Shown: positions 8,337 to 17,013, counted from the first letter of the stretch. The stretch is DNA of 64,000 nucleotides from Bacteroidales bacterium UBA755 (GCA_002297815.1 DBKH01000101.1:10002-74001); one strand, 5' to 3'. Made by a program: numbers and translations. Notes: generated by a model not told the origin, from the letters alone.

Positions 8337-10397
8337 ATGAAACAGATTGATGACCTTATCGCGATTTCACGGAAGTTCGGGCAGGACTCCAGATTCGTGA
8401 TAGCCGGAGGTGGCAACACCTCCTACAAAAATGAGGATAAGCTTTGGGTGAAGGCCAGTGGCCATGCACTCGCAACGATAACTGAGGACGGATTTGCTGT
8501 TCTTGACAGAAGCCTTCTGAACCCGATGGGCGAAAAGGCTTACAGTGATGACACGGTGCTCCGTGAGGAGCAGGTCAAGAATGACCTCGCGATCGCCTGC
8601 ATCACAAAGGACAGGAGGCCATCAGTGGAGACATCCCTGCACAACTGCATGGGCTTCGCCTTCGTGGTGCACCTCCACCCTACCCTTGTCAACGGCCTGA
8701 TGTGCTCGGTGAACGCTGAGTCTGCCTGCAAGGAACTCTTCCCGGAAGCCATTTACATTGAATATACTGACCCTGGCTACACGCTTTTCAAGAAAGTCTA
8801 TGACAGGATAAAGGCTTACAAGGCAGCCAACGGCAAGGAGCCGCAGGTGATATTCCTCCAGAATCACGGAATATTCGTGGGCGGGGACACAACGGTGGAG
8901 ATTGAGGGAATATATTCAGAAATCATTGAGAAACTTGAAGGCAAGGTCGCTGCTCTTCCAGAGGGAGACACCGCTGTTTCTGAGACCGTCTCGGATGTCG
9001 TTCCGGCGATTCGGCAGATGCTCTCACGCTCCGGCAGGGGCTACAAGACATTGAAAATCACCAAGAATGCTCTTGTAGACTTCTTCATTGACGGTCGTTC
9101 AGTCACTTCGACAAGCTCAGTGACCGACCAACAACTGGTCGCTGAGCCTGCGGTTCGACAGAGCTCACCAACCATCGAAGCGACCATTCGTCCAAGCGAA
9201 TCCGGTTTCGACAAGATCGCGAAGCCATTCACACCGGACATCATCGTGTACTGCAAGAGCGCCTACATATTCATTGACGCTGTGTCGGAAGATGAGATTC
9301 TGAAGCAGGCGGAAGAGAAGATCGAGGCTTTTGTCAGCGAAAGGGGCTACACGCCTAAGGTTCTGCTGATCAAGGGAATCGGTCTCGTGGCCGTGGGAGA
9401 CAACGCCAAGAACGCCAAGATCATCACCGATGTGTTCACCGATGCGATGAAGGTTGCGTTCTTCGCACAGAATTTCGGTGGAGAACATCCGATGGAACAG
9501 GCTTGGATTGACTTCATCGACAACTGGGAGGTTGAGAATTACCGCCGCAAGGTCGCGGCAGGCTCGTCCAAAGGCCGTGTGGAAGGCCGTACGATCATCG
9601 TGACCGGAGCCGCTCAAGGATTCGGGGAAGGCATCGCCCGCGAACTGATGGCGCAGGGTGCCAACATCGTGGTCGCTGACCTCAACGAGGCGACCGGTGA
9701 GAAGACCGCTGCAAGCTTCAACGAGAAGGCCGGAGCCAACAAGGCCATATTCGTAAAGACTAATGTCGCAGACATGGAAAGCCTCCATAACCTGATGAGG
9801 GAGACCATCTTGAATTTCGGTGCGCTGGACGCGTTCGTCAGCAACGCTGGAGTGGTCCGCGCTGGTGGATTGGACGTGATGACTCCGGAGAACTTCGAAT
9901 TCGTCACCAAGATCAACTACGAAGCCTACTTCTTCTGCGCCAAGGTCGCCTCTCACATCATGAAGATCGAGACAAAGTACGATCCTGAATATTTCGCTGA
10001 CATCATCCAGGTCAACAGCAAGAGCGGACTGCGCGGCAGCAAGGCCAATTTCGCCTACGCTGGCGGCAAATTCGGAGGAATAGGTCTGACCCAGTCCTTC
10101 GCCCTTGAACTTGCTCCTTACAGGGTGAAAGTAAACAGCATCTGCCCCGGCAACTACTACGACGGACCGCTTTGGAGCAATCCGGAGAACGGGTTGTTCA
10201 TCCAATACCTCAACGCAGGGAAGGTCCCGGGAGCAAAGACGGTACAGGATGTGAAAGATTACTACCTCGCCCAGGTGCCAATGCGTAAGGGCTGCACCCC
10301 TGTGGATGTCTGCAAGGCCATTCTCTACGCCATCGACCAGACCGGAGAGACAGGGCAAGCGATCCCTGTGACGGGCGGGCAGGTTATGCTGGCATAA
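8337..10397 (+). CDS. Bifunctional class II aldolase / SrlD-like short-chain dehydrogenase
   Basis: 686-aa fusion. Residues ~1-215 are a class II aldolase/adducin domain with zinc ligands H112-L-H114 and H177 (Q-N-H-G-I-F). Residues ~415-686 are a Rossmann SDR: TGAAQGFG near 423-430 for NAD(P) and Y574-x3-K578 for catalysis. The C-terminus, with F-G-G-I-G-L-T-Q-S and ending T-G-G-Q-V-M, resembles sorbitol-6-phosphate 2-dehydrogenase (SrlD). The arrangement is that of rhamnulose-1-phosphate aldolase/dehydrogenase fusions, so a ketose-1-phosphate would be cleaved and the aldehyde or a polyol phosphate oxidised or reduced; the true substrate is unknown. The linker (~256-277) contains a REP-like palindrome read in frame. 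It is cotranscribed with the PHP gene and the double aldolase. Confidence 0.85.
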   Translation: MKQIDDLIAISRKFGQDSRFVIAGGGNTSYKNEDKLWVKASGHALATITEDGFAVLDRSLLNPMGEKAYSDDTVLREEQVKNDLAIACITKDRRPSVETSLHNCMGFAFVVHLHPTLVNGLMCSVNAESACKELFPEAIYIEYTDPGYTLFKKVYDRIKAYKAANGKEPQVIFLQNHGIFVGGDTTVEIEGIYSEIIEKLEGKVAALPEGDTAVSETVSDVVPAIRQMLSRSGRGYKTLKITKNALVDFFIDGRSVTSTSSVTDQQLVAEPAVRQSSPTIEATIRPSESGFDKIAKPFTPDIIVYCKSAYIFIDAVSEDEILKQAEEKIEAFVSERGYTPKVLLIKGIGLVAVGDNAKNAKIITDVFTDAMKVAFFAQNFGGEHPMEQAWIDFIDNWEVENYRRKVAAGSSKGRVEGRTIIVTGAAQGFGEGIARELMAQGANIVVADLNEATGEKTAASFNEKAGANKAIFVKTNVADMESLHNLMRETILNFGALDAFVSNAGVVRAGGLDVMTPENFEFVTKINYEAYFFCAKVASHIMKIETKYDPEYFADIIQVNSKSGLRGSKANFAYAGGKFGGIGLTQSFALELAPYRVKVNSICPGNYYDGPLWSNPENGLFIQYLNAGKVPGAKTVQDVKDYYLAQVPMRKGCTPVDVCKAILYAIDQTGETGQAIPVTGGQVMLA
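9102..9167. repeat. REP-like inverted pair inside a coding sequence
   Basis: CACTTCGACAAGCTCAGTGA is followed by a degenerate inverted partner, GGTCGCTGAGCCTG...GGTTCGACAG. The same CTTCGACA[AG]GCTCAG[CT]GACC unit occurs at 11902, 27469, 37471 and (inverted) 43078. Here it is translated in frame as part of the linker between the aldolase and dehydrogenase domains. Confidence 0.7.
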
Positions 10398-10466
10398 ATG
10401 TAAATCCGTGAAGCCGCATTGTCTTCAAAAGGATCAAAGCGACTTCCAATGTAATTCATTAATATT

Positions 10467-11774
10467 ATGAAACAACTAGACGTAAATCTGATGCATCCAG
10501 CCGAGCAAATTGCTATCATCATCGGCAGGATCTATCGCAGTGAGATGACCACTACCTCCGGTGGAAATCTGTCCATCATGGACGACAACGGAGACATGTG
10601 GATCACTCCGGCAGCGATTGACAAGGGCTCCCTTACTCCAGCGGACATCATGTGCGTGAAGGCTGACGGAACCATCGTAGGCCCTCACAGACCATCTTCC
10701 GAGTATCCGTTCCACAAGGCCATCTACAAGATGAACCCGCATATTCATTCAGTCATCCACGCCCATCCTCCAGGATTGGTGACATTCAGCATGGTTCATC
10801 AGGTTCCGGACACGAGCATTATTCCGCAAGCGCGCGCAACGTGTGGCCCTGTTGGATTCGCTGAATATGCTCTCCCTGGAAGCGAGCTTCTGGGAAAGAA
10901 GATTGTGGCCGAGTTCAAGAAGAACCCTGACTACAAGGCCGTAATCATGGAAAACCACGGTGTCGTAGTTGCCGGTGAGGACATCGCTGATGCCTACCAA
11001 CGGTTCGAAACCCTTGAACTTTGCGCTCGCACAATTCTGAACGCAAAGACTTTGGGCGAGCCGAAGTACCTCAGCGAGGATCAAATACTCCAGCACGAGA
11101 AGGCTGTAAACGTGCCGTTCCAACATTTCATGAATGTCACCCATCCTTCTGATGAGAGGGCTATCCGTGCGGAGATCTGCAAAATTGTCCGCAGAGCATG
11201 CTCGCAGGGGCTCATGTGCAGTTCATACGGTACGGCTTCAGTGCGATGGAAAGGCAATGACTTCCTCATCACCCCGTCCAGCATGCAGCGTTGGGATCTT
11301 GAGCCGGAGGACATTGTCCAGGTAAAGGACGGAATGGTTGAGGCTGGAAAGAACGCAAGCCGTTCGGTAGCGCTCCACTACGAAATCTACCGTCGCAACC
11401 CGAAGGTCAACTCAATCATCCTCACTCAGTCCCCTGCCCTAATGGGATTCTGCACGACCGGTGTAAAATTCGATGTGCGCACGATTCCAGAGAGTTGGAT
11501 ATTCCTACAGGACATCCCGACATTCCCGTTCGGAAGCCAGTACAACGAGCATCTGACAGAACTCGCTGACGAATTCAAACACAGGCCGTTCGTGATGCTG
11601 GAGAACGATTCCGTTGTTGTGACAGGAGACCAGCTAATCAACACGTTCGACCGTCTTGAAGTGGCCGATTTCAGTGCCCGCTCGCTAATCCTTGCCGCTC
11701 CGCTTGGCAAGCTGAACCCGATTACCGATGAGGAGATCGAGGAGCTCCGCGTGGCGTTCCACGTGGGTGAATAG
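10467..11774 (+). CDS. Tandem class II aldolase protein with a degenerate second domain
   Basis: 435 aa made of two class II aldolase/adducin domains. The first (residues ~1-200) has the zinc-binding H98-A-H100-P-P and the conserved E-N-H164-G-V-V, as in fuculose-phosphate aldolase. The second (~225-430) keeps the fold (G-T-A-S-V-R-W, T-P-S-S-M) but the metal motif has become L-T-Q-S-P and the later His is lost (E-N-D-S-V-V near 379-384), so it should not bind zinc. The first half may be a FucA-like aldolase or epimerase and the second a structural or regulatory partner. It follows the aldolase-dehydrogenase fusion by 70 bp, probably in the same operon. The start context is 'taatattATG'. Substrate unknown. 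Confidence 0.85.
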   Translation: MKQLDVNLMHPAEQIAIIIGRIYRSEMTTTSGGNLSIMDDNGDMWITPAAIDKGSLTPADIMCVKADGTIVGPHRPSSEYPFHKAIYKMNPHIHSVIHAHPPGLVTFSMVHQVPDTSIIPQARATCGPVGFAEYALPGSELLGKKIVAEFKKNPDYKAVIMENHGVVVAGEDIADAYQRFETLELCARTILNAKTLGEPKYLSEDQILQHEKAVNVPFQHFMNVTHPSDERAIRAEICKIVRRACSQGLMCSSYGTASVRWKGNDFLITPSSMQRWDLEPEDIVQVKDGMVEAGKNASRSVALHYEIYRRNPKVNSIILTQSPALMGFCTTGVKFDVRTIPESWIFLQDIPTFPFGSQYNEHLTELADEFKHRPFVMLENDSVVVTGDQLINTFDRLEVADFSARSLILAAPLGKLNPITDEEIEELRVAFHVGE

Positions 11775-11777
11775 TTG

Positions 11778-11872
11778 AAGCAGGCATATACTGCCTCCGG
11801 TGGTCCTCCCCACTTCGTGGGTCCCCTCCCTCTTCGGGAGCCAAAGCCACCTACGGCAGTATATGTCTGCTT
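11778..11872. repeat. F3 branched palindrome (two TTCG hairpins inside an outer stem)
   Basis: Outer arms 11778-11795 and 11855-11872 are complementary over 18 bp with one wobble (core GCATATACTGCC). Inside are a second stem CCGGTGG/CCACCTACGG (imperfect) and two hairpins with TTCG in the loop, CCCAC-TTCG-TGGG and CTCCC-TCTTC-GGGAG. The position right after the double-aldolase stop suggests a 3' end or terminator role. The plan, variable outer stem and two inner hairpins, is the same as in F1 although the sequence differs. Confidence 0.65.
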
Positions 11873-11899
11873 TAGCCAAAGTATAACTGTAAAACAACT

Positions 11900-11929
11900 G
11901 CCACTTCGACAAGCTCAGTGACCGGTGAA
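11900..11929 (+). repeat. REP-like unit CTTCGACAAGCTCAGTGACCG
   Basis: A 20-bp unit (CACTTCGACAAGCTCAGTGA) identical to the one at 9105, lying between the F3 palindrome and F2 copy A in the convergent intergenic region. Confidence 0.65.
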
Positions 11930-11948
11930 GTTTAAGAGTTTGAATAGA

Positions 11949-12000
11949 ATAAACTCCCTCCCGAATTTTGGTAACGTGCAAAATTCGGGAGGGAGTTTAT
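11949..12000. repeat. F2 palindrome copy A (loop GGTAACGTGC), bidirectional terminator candidate
   Basis: Perfect 21-bp inverted repeat (11949-11969 with 11980-12000) around the 10-nt loop GGTAACGTGC, followed by TTTTATT on the plus strand and A-rich sequence on the other side. The inner stem CGAATTTT/AAAATTCG and the loop are shared with copies B and C; the outer arms (AAACTCCCTCCC) are different. It sits between convergent genes. Confidence 0.8.
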
Positions 12001-12016
12001 TTTATTGTATCAAACC

Positions 12017-13294
12017 TTATTCTCCAGCGATGATCTTGGCGTCCTCCTTACGGTCGATTCCGACACGCTTCTCGAAGCGTTCACGCCTTTCGAGGAGGGC
12101 TTCCTTGTGGCGGATAACCCAATTCTCTAGGTAGATGGCCGCACAGGAGAGGAAGAAGTAGATGATCGTCTGAAGGATCATCGCCTTCATCTGCACATCA
12201 GCGGCTCCCATGTCTCCACCAGCGGTGCTGAGGTTGATGAAGCCCTGCGCTCCGAATGTGGACGGGAATATGTAGGAGAACCATTTCCAAAACTCAGGGA
12301 ATGCGATTGTCGGCCAAGAGCAGCCAGTCAGGAACAGAGCCACCGGAGACATCGCGAGGAAAAGCACGAAAACGGACTCTCTTCTTGTGATCAGCGTGCT
12401 CCATGTCATACTGAAGAACACACAGTCCGTGATGAAAAACACCAGCAGTGCCAGCACGTCATGGAACTCTCCCCTTTGAGGGATTCCGAATATGGCAGGC
12501 ACGATGAACGCGATGTACATCCCGACGGCAAGGTACAGAAGCCAGTAGGCTCCTCCACGCCCCAGAACCACTCGCCCGACACCGTGACCTTCAAGTTTGT
12601 CAGGAAGCGAAGCGAAGCTGCGGTTCCTCTCCCTGGCGGTTCCGACCAGCAGTGACATTCCATAGAACAACGTCTGCTGGATGATGATCATCAGGATGGC
12701 CGAAATCAGGAAGAAACTGTAGTTGAAGGCCCTGTTGTACGGGTTGTTGTCCTCGTACCCAAGCGGCTTCACAGTCTGTGAGATCTGCTGTTCCGACATG
12801 CCGGCTGACGCAAACCTCTGCATCTGGATCTGCCCGACCTCGTGCAGCATCACGAAGTTAGTGGCCATCAAGGCGTTCTTGTAGTACAGAAAACTGCTCA
12901 TGTCCGCATAGACGGAGAATGTTGCAGTCTCATTTCTCGCAAGTTTCTCGGTGAAATCAGAAGGGAAATAGATGATGCCGTTGACCTTGCGTTCCTGCAT
13001 CATCTTTTCCGCCTCGGCCATATTCACACACCTAGCTGCAATTTCCACCTCTCTGGTTGCGTCAATTTCCCTTATGAAACGATGGCTGTCCGGGCTGTCG
13101 CAATTGTCAACAACCGCGACCGGAGTGTCCGAAAGAATACCGTTCAGATAGACGACATTGTACAACAGCGGATAGGCTAGTCCCGCCACAAGGAAAATCA
13201 GCAAGACTCCACTATCTGAGAAAATCTGTCGAAATTCATGGCAGAATATGCCCCAGAAGTCCTTGATCCATGTTTTTAAGTATGAATATTTCAT
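12017..13294 (-). CDS. ABC-2 type transporter permease
   Basis: 425-aa inner-membrane protein with one N-terminal transmembrane segment (~31-50), a periplasmic domain of about 150 residues (P-V-A-V-V-D-N start, conserved in YhgE/ABC-2 permeases) and a C-terminal block of about five membrane helices (~195-400). It is the last gene of a minus-strand cluster TolC - HlyD - permease - permease, with a 5-bp gap from the preceding permease. No ATP-binding subunit is encoded in the cluster, so energy must come from an unlinked ATPase or the proteins work in another way. Probable role: export of small hydrophobic compounds across both membranes together with the adaptor and TolC. Ends at F2 copy A, which may terminate it. 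Confidence 0.85.
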   Translation of the reverse strand: MKYSYLKTWIKDFWGIFCHEFRQIFSDSGVLLIFLVAGLAYPLLYNVVYLNGILSDTPVAVVDNCDSPDSHRFIREIDATREVEIAARCVNMAEAEKMMQERKVNGIIYFPSDFTEKLARNETATFSVYADMSSFLYYKNALMATNFVMLHEVGQIQMQRFASAGMSEQQISQTVKPLGYEDNNPYNRAFNYSFFLISAILMIIIQQTLFYGMSLLVGTARERNRSFASLPDKLEGHGVGRVVLGRGGAYWLLYLAVGMYIAFIVPAIFGIPQRGEFHDVLALLVFFITDCVFFSMTWSTLITRRESVFVLFLAMSPVALFLTGCSWPTIAFPEFWKWFSYIFPSTFGAQGFINLSTAGGDMGAADVQMKAMILQTIIYFFLSCAAIYLENWVIRHKEALLERRERFEKRVGIDRKEDAKIIAGE

Positions 13295-13299
13295 GTCAC

Positions 13300-14472
13300 T
13301 TAGTCTTTAGGGAAGTTCTGATGAATGTAAGCCCTCTTAAGTCGTGTCAACCCGATGAGAGGCACGAGGATGAACAGAAGCAGATATATCGCCTGCTTCC
13401 ACCATCCAGCAAACCCTGCTCCGAAAAAGGCCTCCTGAACATAGAATTCATAGTAATGCCTCAACGGGAACGCAGCGGCTAACCCCTGAATGTAAGGTGG
13501 CATCGCCTCGATCGGAAGGGTAAAGCCTGAAAGCGAGAATCCAAGCACACTGTAAAGGGCTCCGATACTCAACGCCAGCCTAGGCACCGGGAGCATCTCG
13601 ATGATGAAGATAGCGATTGCTTCACTTGCGAAAATCATCAGGAATATTCCCAAGAACATGTTCCAGATCGATCCGGCCAACGGGAAGTGCAACTGATGGT
13701 ACAGCAACAGGATAAGGATCAATCCTATCGCAGAAAAAGTCAGTGTCCAAACCAGCAGCTTGCCGGCAAGGGCCGTCACGATGGAGTTGCCCGAAGTCTG
13801 AAGCAGGTGACGGGACGTACCGTACTTAAGCTCTGCACCCAATGAATATATCAGGACAATTATCACTATCATCTCCAGCACTCCCGGCAGCAGGACACTG
13901 CTCAGGTAATAGCTGTAGTTGGTCGTGGTGTTGCCGATCTGATGCAAATCCACATTGACAGGCTGGATCATGCCCATGATCTGGCTGTCATTGTAACCCC
14001 TAGCCCTGAACGCCTCTCTCTGCACGGCTCCGTTGGTCAGGTTGACCATCGTGAGCAGATCCTTCCATGCCAACGCTCCGCTGACGAAGTACAATCCGTT
14101 GACATAGAACGTGATCTTCGGCTGTCTGTTTGCCTGAATGTCATCATTCATCCCAACCGGAACGACACACACAGCTGCAATCTTGCCTCTGTTCATGTCC
14201 TCTCTTGCAGCAGCGAACGAATCGTAGTGGATGACCTTACCTAACTGGGTCGCATCCAACTGCTGGCAGAAATTCCGTGAGGTTGAAGAATAATCATAAT
14301 CCACGAGACCGACCGGAACATCACTAGGCAGGCCAGCCTTCAGAAATGTCAGAAAGAATATGGCGCAGAACGCGATCACGCCTACCGAACCCAGAAGATA
14401 GAGCGGACGCTGCCGGATTATCCTGAGTTCGCGGCGCGCGACCGCAATGATTCTCTGCCAATTGTTGTTCAT
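13300..14472 (-). CDS. ABC-2 type transporter permease
   Basis: 390 aa, same architecture as its neighbour: an N-terminal membrane anchor (~21-43), a periplasmic region beginning V-P-V-G-L-V-D-Y-D and about five C-terminal membrane helices (~190-385). The two permeases are paralogues of the YbhS/YbhR (ABC2_membrane_3) type and would form a heterodimer. It starts 7 bp after the end of the HlyD adaptor gene, so translation is probably coupled. As for the other permease, the partner ATPase is not in the cluster. Confidence 0.85.
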   Translation of the reverse strand: MNNNWQRIIAVARRELRIIRQRPLYLLGSVGVIAFCAIFFLTFLKAGLPSDVPVGLVDYDYSSTSRNFCQQLDATQLGKVIHYDSFAAAREDMNRGKIAAVCVVPVGMNDDIQANRQPKITFYVNGLYFVSGALAWKDLLTMVNLTNGAVQREAFRARGYNDSQIMGMIQPVNVDLHQIGNTTTNYSYYLSSVLLPGVLEMIVIIVLIYSLGAELKYGTSRHLLQTSGNSIVTALAGKLLVWTLTFSAIGLILILLLYHQLHFPLAGSIWNMFLGIFLMIFASEAIAIFIIEMLPVPRLALSIGALYSVLGFSLSGFTLPIEAMPPYIQGLAAAFPLRHYYEFYVQEAFFGAGFAGWWKQAIYLLLFILVPLIGLTRLKRAYIHQNFPKD

Positions 14473-14479
14473 GATTCCC

Positions 14480-15466
14480 TTATTTTACGATGGCGGACAT
14501 ACCAGGACGGATTCCATCAACCTTCACATCAGGAACAGCCCTTACCTCGAAAGTCTTGGCATCGTACATACCAGTCTCTTTTGTTGCCTTCCATGTGGCG
14601 TAAGACTCACGGACAGCCACATAGTTGACAGTGGCCGGAACCTCCTTTCCGTCAAGTGCCGGAATGATCACTGTGATCTTGTCACCCTGCTTCATGCCGT
14701 GGAGATAGTCCTCACGGACATTGAACGTGAACCAAATATCGTTCAGATCCGTCACGCTGGCAACAGGAGCACCTTGACCAACAAGTTCTCCCACCTTAGG
14801 GAACACAGCAGAAATGATTCCGTCTGACGGAGATGTCAAGTACAACTCTCCTAAATAAGACTCAACCTCCATCAAAGCACCGTTAGCCTGGTCAACAAGT
14901 GCCTGAGCGGCAGCTTTATCCTCTGCACGTGCTCCGTTCACGGCCATGTCGTACTGACTCTTTGCGGCTTTAGTCTGAGCAACAGCAGCATCGAACTTTG
15001 CCTTGACCTCATCGTACTTCTGAGCAGCGATGACCTTCTGGTCGTAAAGTTTCTGGATTCTCTCGAAAGACTTCTTCATCACGTCTTCCTGAACAAGAGC
15101 TGTCTGATAAAGCTCGTAGGCTCCAGCTATCTGTTCTTTGCGAGCGCCATTCTGAGCTTTCCTGTTCTGTGCACTGACAGCTGCCTTCACAGCATTTGCC
15201 TGAGCTAGTTTTGCACGTACCTCCGGAGAATCAATGAACGCAACCGTGTCTCCCTTATGAACCATCTGGCCTTCCTTGACATACATCTCCTCGATTCTGC
15301 CAGGGACCTTGCCGGAGACCCTATATTCACTAGCCTCGGCTTCACCTTGAATTACCAATGGCTTTGGTTTTGAAACGAAATAGCCGATGACAGCGATCAG
15401 AAGAATGATCACAATAAGCGCCACAATGCCAATCACCAGATTGTAGCTTTTCTTTTCCTTTTCCAT
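14480..15466 (-). CDS. HlyD-family membrane fusion protein (efflux adaptor)
   Basis: About 328 aa. A single N-terminal membrane helix (~10-33) anchors it in the inner membrane. A biotinyl-lipoyl-like half (V-S-G-K-V-P-G-R-I-E-E-M, ~48-59), a long alpha-helical hairpin rich in Ala, Gln and Lys (~85-205) and the second lipoyl half (L-T-S-P-S-D-G-I-I) follow, as in EmrA/YbhG adaptors. It bridges the two ABC-2 permeases and the TolC encoded upstream. ATG 15466 (M-E-K-E-K-K) is chosen because it has the usual 'gaatattATG' context; ATG 15475 would add three residues. Confidence 0.88.
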   Translation of the reverse strand: MEKEKKSYNLVIGIVALIVIILLIAVIGYFVSKPKPLVIQGEAEASEYRVSGKVPGRIEEMYVKEGQMVHKGDTVAFIDSPEVRAKLAQANAVKAAVSAQNRKAQNGARKEQIAGAYELYQTALVQEDVMKKSFERIQKLYDQKVIAAQKYDEVKAKFDAAVAQTKAAKSQYDMAVNGARAEDKAAAQALVDQANGALMEVESYLGELYLTSPSDGIISAVFPKVGELVGQGAPVASVTDLNDIWFTFNVREDYLHGMKQGDKITVIIPALDGKEVPATVNYVAVRESYATWKATKETGMYDAKTFEVRAVPDVKVDGIRPGMSAIVK

Positions 15467-15492
15467 AATATTCATTAATTTTTATTATTTAC

Positions 15493-17013
15493 TTATTTTG
15501 TCTGCGCGTGGTTGTTGCCTTCCGCCTTGTTTAGATTAGCGGCTAGCATCTGAAGCTCGATTCCCGCGTCAATATATTCAGAATGAGCCTTGAGCCATGC
15601 GGTCTGAGCGGCGAGTGCGATGTTGGTTTCAATCACGCCTTCTTCAAACCCGACCGTTGCTGTGCGGAGATTCTCCTCTGCGCTAGCCAAATTGTTCTGA
15701 GCCATGGTCAACTTTTCAAAAGCCTCGCCTTCCTGCTTGCGGAGCTGAGTCACCTGAAGGTTGATCAGATTCTTGGCATCTTCGAGTTGAGTTCTGTAGA
15801 GAGTCGCTTCTGCCTTTGCCTTGCGGGTCTTGCTCAAAGCCTCAAAACCGTGGAACAGAGGGATGTTCACCATGACCCCGGCATTGAAGAATCCACCCCA
15901 ATCTTTCTGGAAGCCGTTTTTCAAGTTTGGATTGGTGACAGAATAGCCTGCCATCAACGCAATCTTTGGCATCATGTCAGCCCTTGCGACACGAACCTTA
16001 CCGTCATAAATCTTGGATGCAAGTTCAAGACTTCTGGTCTCCGGCCTATCCTCATAGATTTGATCAAGTGCTTTTTCAGAATTCATCTGCGGAACTGGAA
16101 TGTCTGAAAGTGTCTCATCCGCAAGAACTATCTCAGAGTTGAGATCCATCCCTATTTGCTTACAAAGAAGCATCTTGGCCAAAGTCAATCCATTGTCAGA
16201 CTTTGTCTTTAACATGTCAGCCTCATTGGCCTTCACTTTAATCTGAAGAGCATCAGACTCCGTGGCAACTCCTTCTTTAACAGAAAGTTCCACATCGTGT
16301 TCCATCTTGTGGAGCAGGTCAGCGTAAGCATCAGCAAGCTTCTTCTTGTTCGCGATAGAAACAATCTGCCAATATGCCTGATCGACATCCACAATCACCT
16401 GCTGGTACTGCTGGTCGTACTGAGTTTTAGACAACTCTTCTGCCAATTTGGCAATGTGATTGGCAGCAACAATCTTTCCTCCCATAAAAACAGGTTGCTG
16501 AACCGTCACAGCTCCTGCGAATACGTTATGAAGATCTGGATGGAATGCATCATCAATCTCTTTTCCCAAAGCGTTAATTGTCTGAGACATATCTGTCTGA
16601 GACAACGCCCCCATGACTGTCTGCCACATTGGGCTGTTCATGTACTCAAGTGCCGCAGCAGGATTGGATTTGATTGCAGTCATCAGATTCTGAGCAAAAT
16701 CCTGAGCTTGAGAATGAATCAGCGTACCCATGTTTTGAAGCTTTTGTGATGTTGCATCACTGACAAGGGCGATGTCATTCGCATTATAGACGTAAGCACC
16801 TGTGGCTGAGACATTAGGAAGATAGTTAGCAAATGCAATCTTTCGATCGTAACCAGCCATTTCAATCTTAGTCTCGGCCTGTTTTAGGGTCTTGTTGTTC
16901 TCAATCGCCATTTCGCGGCATTGCTCCAACGTTAGTGTCTGTTGGGCATTCATCAGCATTGGTACAAAAGCCAAAGTGATGAACGTTGAGATTGTGACAA
17001 TGTACTTTTTCAT
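15493..17013 (-). CDS. TolC-family outer membrane efflux protein
   Basis: About 506 aa. A signal peptide (M-K-K-Y-I-V-T... ending M-N-A-Q-Q, ~1-24) is followed by two OEP repeats rich in Ala, Asn and Leu coiled-coil heptads, with the typical L-E-Q-C-R-E-M-A-I-E-N-N-K-T-L start. It would form the outer-membrane channel for the adaptor and permeases downstream. It is the first gene of the cluster, divergent from an AraC regulator with about 180 bp between them. ATG 17013 has the 'gaatATGAAAAAG' context; ATG 17019 adds two residues. Confidence 0.9.
   Translation of the reverse strand: MKKYIVTISTFITLAFVPMLMNAQQTLTLEQCREMAIENNKTLKQAETKIEMAGYDRKIAFANYLPNVSATGAYVYNANDIALVSDATSQKLQNMGTLIHSQAQDFAQNLMTAIKSNPAAALEYMNSPMWQTVMGALSQTDMSQTINALGKEIDDAFHPDLHNVFAGAVTVQQPVFMGGKIVAANHIAKLAEELSKTQYDQQYQQVIVDVDQAYWQIVSIANKKKLADAYADLLHKMEHDVELSVKEGVATESDALQIKVKANEADMLKTKSDNGLTLAKMLLCKQIGMDLNSEIVLADETLSDIPVPQMNSEKALDQIYEDRPETRSLELASKIYDGKVRVARADMMPKIALMAGYSVTNPNLKNGFQKDWGGFFNAGVMVNIPLFHGFEALSKTRKAKAEATLYRTQLEDAKNLINLQVTQLRKQEGEAFEKLTMAQNNLASAEENLRTATVGFEEGVIETNIALAAQTAWLKAHSEYIDAGIELQMLAANLNKAEGNNHAQTK

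Noticed and set aside
9165..10358. 397-codon minus-strand open frame opposite the aldolase-dehydrogenase fusion
   Set aside because: It lies antisense to clear aldolase and SDR domains and has no family features; long antisense frames arise from the codon bias here.
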